A stretch of DNA of 64,000 nt. Source: Parvularcula marina (lineage in GTDB: Bacteria; Pseudomonadota; Alphaproteobacteria; Caulobacterales; Parvularculaceae). Shown here in pieces: positions 42,675-51,335 of this stretch (positions within the stretch are counted from its first letter, which is position 1; each line of letters starts with the position of its first letter). The stretch lies in NCBI RefSeq assembly GCF_003399445.1, contig NZ_QUQO01000001.1, forward strand, positions 2,477,001 through 2,541,000. The letters run 5' to 3'. The notes beneath the pieces are model-generated. The model saw only the letters and a list, made by a program, of their open reading frames with translations, was not told where the DNA came from and did no database searches. The position numbers and the translations under genes are program-made.

Positions 42675-43465
42675 ACGGCCACCGGGGCCTTGATGGCCGG
42701 GTGCGGATCATATCCCGTGACCTTGATGTCGTCATAGGTCCAGCCGAAAATGTCGGTGATCTCCGGGTTCAGCTCGAGCTGCGGCAGTGCGCGCGGGGTG
42801 CGTGAGAGCTGCTCTTTCGCCTGCTCGATATGATTGAGATAGAGATGCGCATCCCCAAAGGAATGGACGAAATCGCCGGGCTCCAGCCCGCAGGATTGCG
42901 CCATCATATGGGTGAGAAGCGCGTAGGACGCGATATTGAACGGCACGCCGAGGAAGATATCCGCCGACCGCTGATAAAGCTGGCAAGAAAGCTTGCCGTC
43001 CGCGACATAGAACTGAAAGAGGCAGTGGCAGGGGGCGAGTGCCATCTGGTCCAGCTGTCCGGGGTTCCATGCGGAGACAACTAGCCGCCGCGAATTGGGA
43101 TTGGTGCGGATTTCATTCTGCACCCACGCGATCTGATCGACCGTGCCGCCATCCGGCTTTGGCCATGACCGCCATTGCTGTCCGTAGACAGGCCCGAGAT
43201 CGCCATTCTCATCCGCCCACTCATCCCAGATCGAGACCTTGTTCTCGGTGAGATAGCCGATATTCGTATCGCCCTTCAGGAACCATAAAAGTTCGTGCAC
43301 GATGGATCGGATATGGCACTTCTTGGTGGTGACCAGCGGGAACCCCTCTGAGAGGTCAAAGCGCATCTGATGGCCGAAGACGCCGCGCGTCCCCGTGCCG
43401 GTGCGGTCGCCGCGTTCCACCCCGTCGTGAAGCGCGCGGGCGAGAAGATCGAGATAGGCTTGCAT
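42671..43465 (-). CDS. thyA: Thymidylate synthase
   Basis: A 264-residue enzyme starting at ATG 43465 (the open frame extends upstream but without homology). Landmarks are [33 protein letters not shown], the active-site Cys in [12 protein letters not shown], and [20 protein letters not shown]. It methylates dUMP to dTMP, making dihydrofolate that the coupled folA product recycles. The length equals that of E. coli ThyA. The upstream gene on the + strand diverges. Confidence 0.97.
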   Translation of the reverse strand: MQAYLDLLARALHDGVERGDRTGTGTRGVFGHQMRFDLSEGFPLVTTKKCHIRSIVHELLWFLKGDTNIGYLTENKVSIWDEWADENGDLGPVYGQQWRSWPKPDGGTVDQIAWVQNEIRTNPNSRRLVVSAWNPGQLDQMALAPCHCLFQFYVADGKLSCQLYQRSADIFLGVPFNIASYALLTHMMAQSCGLEPGDFVHSFGDAHLYLNHIEQAKEQLSRTPRALPQLELNPEITDIFGWTYDDIKVTGYDPHPAIKAPVAV

Positions 43466-43568
43466 GCCCCCAATGTGGCGAAGGCCAGCGCGATTCGAAA
43501 GGGGGCATTGCGCCAGATTGACTTCATTCCGGCCAAGGCAGCATGATCGGCCCGAGGGGACATGGGCC

Positions 43569-44543
43569 ATGCGCGCGATATTCGTATTTCTGCTGATCAG
43601 CGCAGGCATTGTGGCGCTTGCCTTCAATGCCCCCGTCCGCGGATTTGCGGCGGCAACGGCGCTGATCACGCTGATCCTTTCCCTGCCGATGGACCTCAAG
43701 CGCCTTCGGATCGAGCGGCCCTTTTTCTATGGCGATGACGCGTTCGAGCTGGGGGCGATGGCGGCCTGGACGCTCGCTATCGGCAGCGGGATCGCGCGGG
43801 CGCTGGCTGTTGGCGCGGCGGCGCTTTTCACCTTCCCGGCTTTCCTCAGCGAGCCGCAGCTCAAAGTCGTCGGGCTGACCGTCGCCGATCTAGAGATGGA
43901 ACGGATGAGCACGCTTTACGTCTTTCTGATCGTCCTCTTTCTGGCGGTTGTCTCAGGGATGCTGGTCAACCGGTTCACCCAAGGGCTCGGCTATCGCTGG
44001 TCGATGTTCCGCTTCATCTGGCTTTATTGCCTCCTCTTTTCCGTCGGCGCCTTTGCCGCACAAGCAATCTCGCCGGTCGAGCGGCCATCCGCTTTCGCGC
44101 TCGTCGATGTCATCCGCGATGCCGATGATGTGCGGAATGACGCGGTCTGTCCTGATCTTGAAGACGAGATGGCGGCGCTGGAGGCAAAAGAGATCAAGGG
44201 GCCGATTGACTGGCTTTTCGGGACGGGCGCGGATCGCCGCAAGAAAGAGCAGGCCCTGCGCCGGAACCATTGCGGCGTGACACTGGATGCGAGTTTCTCG
44301 AACATCATCTTGGCGGTCTCGACCATGGATGATTTCGTCGACGAGCTGACCCAAAGCGTCGTGGCCGGAACAACATCGACGATTGGGGCGGGGGAAGGGC
44401 CGGGACGGCTGTTCGCCGGGATATTCCTCTCCTCAAACCTCGTTCAGGGGTTTGTCATCGCCATCTATGCGAGCCTGATCCTGATGCTGGCCGCGCCTGT
44501 GCCGGGCCGTGAGCAGGATGGGGGACACGGTCCCTGGTATTGA
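43569..44543 (+). CDS. Hypothetical multi-pass membrane protein
   Basis: A protein of 324 residues from ATG 43569 (GAGGGG about 11 bases upstream). I do not recognise the family. Hydrophobic segments include [78 protein letters not shown] and near the end [14 protein letters not shown] soluble loop of about 100 residues (from about 200) has two Cys residues (DAVCPDLED and RRNHCGVTL). The function is unknown. It precedes the M16 peptidase gene on the same strand. Confidence 0.65.
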   Translation: MRAIFVFLLISAGIVALAFNAPVRGFAAATALITLILSLPMDLKRLRIERPFFYGDDAFELGAMAAWTLAIGSGIARALAVGAAALFTFPAFLSEPQLKVVGLTVADLEMERMSTLYVFLIVLFLAVVSGMLVNRFTQGLGYRWSMFRFIWLYCLLFSVGAFAAQAISPVERPSAFALVDVIRDADDVRNDAVCPDLEDEMAALEAKEIKGPIDWLFGTGADRRKKEQALRRNHCGVTLDASFSNIILAVSTMDDFVDELTQSVVAGTTSTIGAGEGPGRLFAGIFLSSNLVQGFVIAIYASLILMLAAPVPGREQDGGHGPWY

Positions 44544-44631
44544 GGGGACTAAACGGCTCCGCTCAGGGCCGGATGACAGGCTACGCTTTATCGTATAGCA
44601 ATAATTTTTTCGGCGATAGAGGATCGGGCAG

Positions 44632-47493
44632 ATGTCAAAATGGATGATTAGTGCGGGCGGTCTCGCGCTCGTTATGGCGCTTGCGGCCTGTGCTTCAGAC
44701 GAGGGAGGCGCGCGGAGTGCAGACGCCGCCCAGTCGAGCGCGGCGGCGCCTGTCCTCAATGTCTCCTATGAGAAATTCGTCCTCGATAACGGACTGCAAG
44801 TGATCCTGCATCAGGACAGCTCCGATCCTGTCGTCGCCATCAATATCGCCGCCCATGTCGGCTCCTCCCGCGAACTGCCGGGCCGCACCGGCTTTGCGCA
44901 TCTGTTCGAGCACCTCCTTTTCATGGACTCCGAGAATCTCGGCTATGGCGGGCTCGATGAGATGAACACCCGCATCGGCGGGACGACGGTCAACGGTTTT
45001 ACGACCTCTGACATGACCCAGTATTACCAGGATGCCCCGGCCGACGGGCTCGAGAAGATCATCTGGGCCGAGGCCGAGAAGCTCGGCTTTTTCATCAAGA
45101 CTGTCAGCGCCGATGTCCTCGCCAATGAAAAGCAGGTGGTGAAGAACGAGAAGCGGCAAAGTTATGACAACCAGCCTTACGGCTATATGTATCCGCTTTT
45201 CTCCGAACTTCTCTACCCGGAGGATCACCCCTATAGTTGGCCGGTCATCGGATCGCTTGAAGACCTTGATGCCGCAGCCCTCGAAGATGTCGTTGCCTTC
45301 TATAAGCGCTGGTATGTACCGAATAATGTGACGCTGACGATTGCCGGAGATATTGATCCCGCACAGGCGAAGATCTGGGTCGAGAAATACTTCGGTGATA
45401 TTCCGCGCGGGGAAGATATCGCGCCCCTGCCGCCAAGAGCCGCGGAGCTCGAAGACACCGTCTCGCTCTATCACGAGGACCAGTTCGCGCGCGCGCCCCG
45501 GCTGGCGATGGCCTGGCCGTCGGTCGAGCAGTTCCATAAGGACGCATACGCGCTCGATATCCTCACCACCTATCTTGCCGAGGGCAAGAAGGCGCCGCTC
45601 AACATGGTGCTGATCGATGAGGAGAAACTCACCTCCGGTGTCACCATGTATAATTCGACCTCGGAGATTGCAGGGGAGCTCTATCTCATCGTCACGGCGC
45701 AGGAAGGCGGCGATCTTGATGAGCTGATGCCCGCGATTGAGGAAGGCTTCCGGCGCTTTGAGGAAAACGGGATCAGCGAAGACGATCTCAAGCGGATCAA
45801 GGCCGGTATCGAGGTCGAGTTCTATGGGAACCTGCAAAGCGTCGTCGGCAAGGCGATCAGCCTCAGCCAGTATAATCTGTTCACGGGCAATCCCGGTTTC
45901 GTCAGCACGGATATCGAACGCACGCTTGCCGTGACCGCCGATGATGTGATGCGGGTCTATGAGACCTATCTTAAGGACCGCAACTATGTCGCCCTGTCCT
46001 TCGTGCCGCAGGGCCAGCTTGACCTCGTGCTTGAGGGCGCGGGCAAAGCGGACATCAAGGAAGAGGTGATCGTTGAGGGGGAAGGCGCGCCGGTCGATTT
46101 CGATCCGACGGCCCGCACTTTCGAACCGACTCCGTCCGCCTTTGACCGATCGGTGGAGCCGCCCTTCGGTGAGCCCTATGATCTACCGAAACCTGAAATC
46201 TACAAGGCCAACCTGAAAAATGGCATTGCCGTCTATGGCATCACGACGAGCGAAGTGCCGGTCGTGCAATTCAGCCTACGGATTGATGCCGGGCAGGACC
46301 GTGCCGATATCGAGAAGGTCGGGGTGCCGGCCTTAACGGCGGATCTCCTCACGCGCGGGACGGCGAACAAAACCGTCGCGGAGCTTGAAGAGGCCCTTCA
46401 ATTGCTCGGGGCAGAGATCAATATTTCGGCGGGCAGCACGGCGACCTTCATCAGCGGGACGACGTTGGCGCGGAATTTTGACGAGACGGTTGCTCTGCTT
46501 GAGGAAATGCTGCTCGAGCCGCGCTGGGACGAGGAAGAGTTCGATCTTCTCAAGCGCCGGGTGGCGCAGCAATTCGTCCTTGCCAAGGCCAATCCGAATG
46601 CGCTGGCCGGCCGGGTGTCACGCGAGCTTTTCTATGGGGAGGATCACATCTTCCACTATGACAGCTACGGCACCGAGGCGCAGCTTGAGACCATCACGAT
46701 GGAGGACCTCAAGGACTTCCATGCGGCGGCCTACAAGCCGGGCCGTGCGGCTCTGCGGGTCGTGGGCGATGTTAAATTGGTAGACGTCAAAGCCGCTTTC
46801 GCGCCGCTTGCCGCGGACTGGAAAGGCGAGGCGCCTGAAACGGACGCTCCGGCCCAGCCGCAAGATGTGAGCGAGGCGGCTCTATATTTCTATGATGTGC
46901 CGGGCGCGAAGCAATCGGTCATCAGGGCGCAGCGGCCCTCCCTGAGCGCGGTTGATGCGGATTATCCACTGGCGCAGGCGATCAATTATTATCTCGGCGG
47001 CACCTTCACCTCCGATCTCAATAATGAGCTGCGGGTGAACAAGGGTTACACCTATGGGGCCCGCTCTTTCTTCTCCGGCACGGAGGATCGCGGGTTCTAT
47101 ACCGTCTCCACCAGTGTGCGGACGAATGTAACCCTCGAGTCGCTTGAGCTGATCCGGGATCTGCTCGCCAGCTATGGCGAGAGTTTCGATGAGGACCGGC
47201 TGCAGGAAATGAAAGAAGCGCTGCTGCGTCAGCAGGCGCTTCAGACCGAAACACTGGGCGAGAAGCTCGGCGTACTCTCCGAGATCAGCACTTATGGCTA
47301 TCCGGAAGATTATCAGGCGCAGAACGCAGCCCGGCTAGAGGCGGTGGATCTTGCGGAATTCCGCCGTCTTGCGACCACCTATATTCTTCCGGGCGCGATG
47401 AATTATGTCGTGGTCGGAGATGCCGAAACCCAAGCCGGGCGCCTCGGCGACCTTGGCTTCGGTGAGCCGGTGATGGTCGATCCTGTCGAGTAG
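44632..47493 (+). CDS. M16-family zinc peptidase lipoprotein (two-domain, 953 aa)
   Basis: A 953-residue insulinase/pitrilysin-type protease. A lipobox (LAACAS, Cys at about 23) suggests a lipid anchor. The first half has the inverse zinc motif HLFEH (FAHLFEHLLFMD) and the distal Glu in the NEKQVVKNEKRQSY region; the second half has the inactive homologous domain (YKANLKNGIAVYGI, then TADLLTRGT). It likely degrades peptides in the periplasm. Its stop is only two bases from the stop of the convergent NACHT gene, which suggests that something was inserted here. Confidence 0.93.
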   Translation: MSKWMISAGGLALVMALAACASDEGGARSADAAQSSAAAPVLNVSYEKFVLDNGLQVILHQDSSDPVVAINIAAHVGSSRELPGRTGFAHLFEHLLFMDSENLGYGGLDEMNTRIGGTTVNGFTTSDMTQYYQDAPADGLEKIIWAEAEKLGFFIKTVSADVLANEKQVVKNEKRQSYDNQPYGYMYPLFSELLYPEDHPYSWPVIGSLEDLDAAALEDVVAFYKRWYVPNNVTLTIAGDIDPAQAKIWVEKYFGDIPRGEDIAPLPPRAAELEDTVSLYHEDQFARAPRLAMAWPSVEQFHKDAYALDILTTYLAEGKKAPLNMVLIDEEKLTSGVTMYNSTSEIAGELYLIVTAQEGGDLDELMPAIEEGFRRFEENGISEDDLKRIKAGIEVEFYGNLQSVVGKAISLSQYNLFTGNPGFVSTDIERTLAVTADDVMRVYETYLKDRNYVALSFVPQGQLDLVLEGAGKADIKEEVIVEGEGAPVDFDPTARTFEPTPSAFDRSVEPPFGEPYDLPKPEIYKANLKNGIAVYGITTSEVPVVQFSLRIDAGQDRADIEKVGVPALTADLLTRGTANKTVAELEEALQLLGAEINISAGSTATFISGTTLARNFDETVALLEEMLLEPRWDEEEFDLLKRRVAQQFVLAKANPNALAGRVSRELFYGEDHIFHYDSYGTEAQLETITMEDLKDFHAAAYKPGRAALRVVGDVKLVDVKAAFAPLAADWKGEAPETDAPAQPQDVSEAALYFYDVPGAKQSVIRAQRPSLSAVDADYPLAQAINYYLGGTFTSDLNNELRVNKGYTYGARSFFSGTEDRGFYTVSTSVRTNVTLESLELIRDLLASYGESFDEDRLQEMKEALLRQQALQTETLGEKLGVLSEISTYGYPEDYQAQNAARLEAVDLAEFRRLATTYILPGAMNYVVVGDAETQAGRLGDLGFGEPVMVDPVE

Positions 47494-47495
47494 GA

Positions 47496-50324
47496 CTATT
47501 CGTCAGACGGTGGTTGGCAGGTCTCAAGTGCGGGATCGACCAGCGCTTTCTGCCAGTTTTTCGCCGAGGTCAGTTGTGCTTTGGTGAACCCACGGGCCCC
47601 GCGGAAATCAGCGCCGTGAATATTAGCTCCGTGAAAGTTTGTATCGATTAGGTCGGCGCCTCTTAGGTCCGCGCCGCTTAGGTCCGCGCCTCTTAGGTCC
47701 GCGAATCTCAGGTCGGCGTGATTCAGGTTTGCATCTATTAGATCCGTGGCCATCATATCCGCGTGATGCAGGACTGCGTTTGTTAGAACCGCGAGACTCA
47801 GGTGCGCGGTACTTAGACCCGCGTGAGGCAAGACCGCGTCTATCAGGCTTGCTTCCATCAGATTCGCGGCCCCCAGCTGCGCTCCTTTCAAGTTCGAGCG
47901 TGTCAGGTCTGCCTCGGTTAGGGACGCCCCTGTAAAGTTTGCGTGGCTAAAATTTGAATCTCTCAGATCTGCGCCGTATAAGTTTAAGGCCTCCAGATTA
48001 CCATTACTAAGGTTTATTCCATCCAGTCGAGCACTACTGGTGCCAGATCGATCACCAGTCAGATAAAGGCGATCGAGAAGTTGCCGCGATGTGTAATCAA
48101 CCGCGTCATCCGGTAAAGGAGAAATCGGCTCCGCATCGTTATTTTTCTGCATCAAGACGAAACTGACCAAGCTTAAGGCCTGAAGCAGGGTGCCTTCCGC
48201 ATGACGTTGCCGGGTTTCCGCTGCCCGCCAAGTCTCCTTATCGCCGATTTTGACCGGCATGCCCTCCTTCACGGTGACCCTCATGGCATGGGCTAGCGCT
48301 TCGCGGAGATTGTCGAGTTCATCAACGGAACGCAGCATCATCTCACCTTCGATGAAGCCAGCGATTTCTTCTGTCAGAGCCGCGTCGCCTGTCAGCGACA
48401 ACCACTCCTGAAGTTTCTGACTGGTACGGATTTTTCTGAAAGTTGAGAGTGTATTGGGGTCCTTCAGGAAACGGGTGATGCATCTTGCGGCGAGGTATTC
48501 ACCAAAAGTCTTATGGCTAAACTCAAAACCCTTGTTCTGCGCGGATGAGTTCCTGAAAAAGAAGCTCAGTGCCAGTGTCGAGAAGCCCTCCGTCGAAGGC
48601 TCAAGGCTGTTCGGGCCTGCCATTTCATTGAGAAATTTTTCCCAGATCGCTTCAGCATCCTGATTCTCGATTGCGCTTAAGAAGCCGTTGTAATCAGCAG
48701 ACCGTGGATCACCGCTCCGCCACGCAGCGAGGGCAATAAATTCAAGAACCTGTTCAAATTCATCTTGATTATCGAAAGCTAAAATAGGCCCCTTCTTACC
48801 TTCCCGCTCGCGCCGTTCCCAGACTTCATCAATCAAACTCTGATAGACAACATTTCGGTTCGTAATTTCCTTATCAAAGCTTTCCTTGGCGAGGCCCGTA
48901 AGGGCGAGGAGATAGCAGAGCAGTGGTTCAAATGTCAGTGTGCCGAGGCTTTGATCGCTGAGAACCGGCGGCGTTCTTGAGCGGAGTTTTTCGTTCTTGA
49001 GAGCCGTGACATATCTTGACCAGAATAGGCTGCGCTGATCGCTGTTATCAACCGGCTCTGCTGCTTCGAATTCCTCCAGGTTTTCATATCCGCAGACATG
49101 GTAAATTTGTGTGCGCGGCATTTCTCTGGCGAGGTAGTGACCTAACGCAGCCTGGATGATGGGATCGCGGCCCGAGACGATTGCCCGCGCCCGGATCTCA
49201 CCTCCATCGTTCATCAATTTCATGAGTTTGTTGAGGCTGACCCAGAAAGACTCAGCGACTTCTTTCGCGCCGCCGCTTTGAGGAAATACCAGTTCATCCA
49301 AGCCGTCGAAAATCAGGACAAACGGCCTGCTAGCACTCGCATCGGCTAATGGGTGCGACTCGAAATGCCGCTTTTCATCGCAAAATCGTGTTTCTATCCT
49401 TGCTCTCAAATCGTCGGTGTCTTCAATGTGCTGAAGATCGACAAAGATCGGGCGATAATTCGCGTTCTTCGCAAGTTTGGCAGCGTACATTTTCGCGAAG
49501 GAAGATTTTCCACAACCCGGACCGCCCGAAAGCACGGCAACAGCGTGATCCTTGGAACACTGCGTCGAGAGCCACTTGTCCAAATCGTGCGCCAAGCTGA
49601 CCAAGTACTCTGGTAGTGCGTCTTTCTTGTCGACCTTGGCTCGTCGGGCTCTTGTATCGATGTAGAGATCACTCAGTGTGACGCCGGTTTCCTCTTGTCC
49701 CCAAATTGGCTCTTTTTCAACCATGTCAATCAGATGTTGGCGGTAGGCGAACCAATCGTCTTCCAACTTGGCGGCCTCGAAGCCGCTGGCCGCGCGTTCG
49801 CGCAAGTCACCAAACAAATCACCACCATCAGCCGTCAGAAAGTGGAGGGCAGTCGACATGACGCCATGCAATTGTCCGTAGGCATCGGATGGAATATTCT
49901 TCTCGCCGTCAATCGCCGCGAAAAACCCATCCCGCAAGAGATTATATAGAGGGGTATCAGCTGGCTTCTCAAAAAATTTCGGTGTCAGGAAGAAATCCTG
50001 CGTGCGAAGTTCTTCGACCGCAGTTTCCATGGACGCAATCGCCGCGTCATGTTTGTTTGTGTGTTCATCGCCGGGGAACACCTGATCTACGGCGTGCGAA
50101 AAGCAGAGTCCGACCAAGTACCAAGCTCGGCTCCCCGGCGGTTCCTCCAGAACAACTGTTTTGCGAAGTGATTTGATGAACGTCGCCAGGGCGCGCGGAG
50201 ATGTCGCCCCGCTCATTGCTGTGATCGCGCCGACCGCACTCGCGTCTACGGATGAGTCGAACAATGCTCCCCAGTTGATTTCGATCGATTTCTGCGGCGG
50301 TAAAATCTGGATACCGACTGACAT
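47496..50324 (-). CDS. NACHT (STAND) ATPase with C-terminal pentapeptide repeats
   Basis: A 942-residue protein. Residues 1-250 form a helical N-terminal region I do not recognise. The NTPase has Walker A GGPGCGKSS (267-275), Walker B FVLIFDGLDEL (335-345) and IVSGRD (382-387), typical of NACHT/STAND proteins. A helical region follows (about 430-760). Residues 763-908 are about 29 pentapeptide repeats (A[DN]LXX type), ending FTKAQLTSAKNW. STAND proteins sense ligands and oligomerise; many bacterial NACHT proteins act in phage defence. Bases are poor in G+C for the window (24/60 at 48721-48780). The gene lies downstream of an XRE gene. Confidence 0.85.
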   Translation of the reverse strand: MSVGIQILPPQKSIEINWGALFDSSVDASAVGAITAMSGATSPRALATFIKSLRKTVVLEEPPGSRAWYLVGLCFSHAVDQVFPGDEHTNKHDAAIASMETAVEELRTQDFFLTPKFFEKPADTPLYNLLRDGFFAAIDGEKNIPSDAYGQLHGVMSTALHFLTADGGDLFGDLRERAASGFEAAKLEDDWFAYRQHLIDMVEKEPIWGQEETGVTLSDLYIDTRARRAKVDKKDALPEYLVSLAHDLDKWLSTQCSKDHAVAVLSGGPGCGKSSFAKMYAAKLAKNANYRPIFVDLQHIEDTDDLRARIETRFCDEKRHFESHPLADASASRPFVLIFDGLDELVFPQSGGAKEVAESFWVSLNKLMKLMNDGGEIRARAIVSGRDPIIQAALGHYLAREMPRTQIYHVCGYENLEEFEAAEPVDNSDQRSLFWSRYVTALKNEKLRSRTPPVLSDQSLGTLTFEPLLCYLLALTGLAKESFDKEITNRNVVYQSLIDEVWERREREGKKGPILAFDNQDEFEQVLEFIALAAWRSGDPRSADYNGFLSAIENQDAEAIWEKFLNEMAGPNSLEPSTEGFSTLALSFFFRNSSAQNKGFEFSHKTFGEYLAARCITRFLKDPNTLSTFRKIRTSQKLQEWLSLTGDAALTEEIAGFIEGEMMLRSVDELDNLREALAHAMRVTVKEGMPVKIGDKETWRAAETRQRHAEGTLLQALSLVSFVLMQKNNDAEPISPLPDDAVDYTSRQLLDRLYLTGDRSGTSSARLDGINLSNGNLEALNLYGADLRDSNFSHANFTGASLTEADLTRSNLKGAQLGAANLMEASLIDAVLPHAGLSTAHLSLAVLTNAVLHHADMMATDLIDANLNHADLRFADLRGADLSGADLRGADLIDTNFHGANIHGADFRGARGFTKAQLTSAKNWQKALVDPALETCQPPSDE

Positions 50325-50416
50325 AGACGCTCCTTCAATTGAGCATTATGCCTATTTCTCCCGGTGATATAAGTGAACCCAAATCTACACCTTTACGGCG
50401 AAATTGAATTGTCACC

Positions 50417-50731
50417 TCAGGCAGCCTTGTCGGTGTCCTCTTTTTCGTCCTTGGGGTCTTTGACCTCTTTGACTTCTTTTGCGTCCTTGCCGTCTTCGGC
50501 GCGGTCGACCTTTTTGGACGGCCCCCGATAATTGGTGACGCCAACAGAGAGGGCATAACAGGCAAGGGCGACAGAAAGGGGGATGTGAACGTTTTCGCCG
50601 TCCCGCTCGCCCTTTTCATAATACTGGATCATCCGCCGTTTCAGCCCGAGGGCGTCCGCGGCGTCTTTCTGCGAGTATCCAAGTGACTTTCGCCACTTTT
50701 TGAAATCGTGAGGCTCCATCCGTTTTCCCAC
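50417..50731 (-). CDS. XRE-type helix-turn-helix regulator
   Basis: A 104-residue protein from GTG 50731 (GGGGAG eight bases upstream) or ATG 50719. Residues about 8-35 hold an XRE/Cro helix-turn-helix (KKWRKSLGYSQKDAADALGL, then KRRMIQYYEKGE). The last 35 residues are an unusual Lys/Asp/Glu-rich low-complexity tail (KDAKEVKEVKDPKDEKEDTD). It likely represses its own promoter and the NACHT gene about 90 bases downstream. The tail is probably disordered. Confidence 0.8.
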   Translation of the reverse strand: MGKRMEPHDFKKWRKSLGYSQKDAADALGLKRRMIQYYEKGERDGENVHIPLSVALACYALSVGVTNYRGPSKKVDRAEDGKDAKEVKEVKDPKDEKEDTDKAA

Positions 50732-50889
50732 CGGTCGAGCTCCCCGCTATCGACTGTCCATGCCCGCTATATAAGGGATTTTTGTTGCAGACTCGTAACA
50801 GACAGGCGCGCGATGTGCGTATTTTTTCGACAGTTGTCGGTGCGTTACGGGCCGCGCGCTCTTCAAACCTTCACCCTTGGACGCTATAT
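50732..50889. promoter_or_regulatory. Divergent promoter region between XRE gene and ssrA
   Basis: About 160 bases with no gene. For the minus-strand XRE gene, TTACGA and TTATAT are spaced by 18 bases (about 50775-50804), a possible promoter. CTATATAAG at about 50767-50776 also stands out. For ssrA I cannot choose a promoter with certainty. Control sites for both units should be here. Confidence 0.4.
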
Positions 50890-51236
50890 GTGTCCGTGAT
50901 GCTTCGGTATCTATGGCGATAAATGGCGCTCGTAATAAGCGGCCCGGACCCGGGGGCGGTACCCGGCGGCTCCACCAGAGGCCTCACGACGATAAGTGGT
51001 GTGAGGATTGTGGCGGGGCCGAAATAGTATCGACGGACGTGTAAAGGTTCTGCTTTCGCTCGGATGGTCTCCGTTATTGGGCCACTTAGAATAGTTGCAA
51101 ATGACAACTCTTCGGAAGGTTTCGCTCTCGCTGCGTAACGCAGTGCGAGAAAACCGCATTTAAGTCCCAGACCCATCCCGGTCTGGGCGGGGTCCCGGCG
51201 AACCTGGCAACAGAATCGCCGACTTTATCCCTCTCC
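50890..51236 (+). ncRNA. ssrA: tmRNA, permuted two-piece form
   Basis: The acceptor piece comes first, ending GGCTCCACCA at 50977. An intervening segment of about 37 bases follows, then the coding piece begins GGGGCCGAAA at 51015. GGGGCCG (51015-51021) pairs with CGGCTCC (50967-50973), the acceptor stem. The tag frame lies at 51097-51138. The CCGGG/CCCGG T stem has the unusual T loop GGCGGTA. An 8-bp hairpin is at 51166-51187. The ends 50890 and 51236 are estimates. tmRNA rescues stalled ribosomes and tags the nascent chain for degradation. Confidence 0.9.
51097..51138 (+). other. tmRNA tag-encoding frame
   Basis: GCA at 51097 starts the tag ANDNSSEGFALAA and TAA is at 51136-51138. The Ala-Ala end is the usual signal for ClpXP-type proteases. 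The stop lies in a stem formed by CTCGC and GCGAG around TGCGTAACGCA. Confidence 0.92.
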
Positions 51237-51237
51237 A

Positions 51238-51278
51238 AAGCTTTCTCGCTGAGCTGCACTCGTATGCGGTGAAAGCTT
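51238..51278 (+). terminator. Possible end structure of ssrA
   Basis: AAGCTTTC (51238-51245) pairs with GAAAGCTT (51271-51278) across a 25-base loop. TTTTT follows at about 51295. This may end the ssrA transcript or be part of the coding RNA; I cannot decide. Confidence 0.4.
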
Positions 51279-51335
51279 GCGCGTTGGCGTCTCCTTTTTA
51301 GGGTGTCACCAAGGTGGGCTCACGGGGAGGGTGTC

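Noticed and set aside
44695-45837. 380-codon minus-strand open frame opposite the M16 gene
   Set aside because: Same reason: the plus strand has the HLFEH motif and family landmarks.
47639-47935. 98-codon + strand open frame with Arg/Leu/Gly repeats
   Set aside because: It is the antisense of the pentapeptide repeat tract of the NACHT gene; its repetition only mirrors that tract.
50941-50977. A tRNA gene ending in CCACCA
   Set aside because: It is the acceptor piece of the permuted tmRNA; the matching stem is in the coding piece at 51015.
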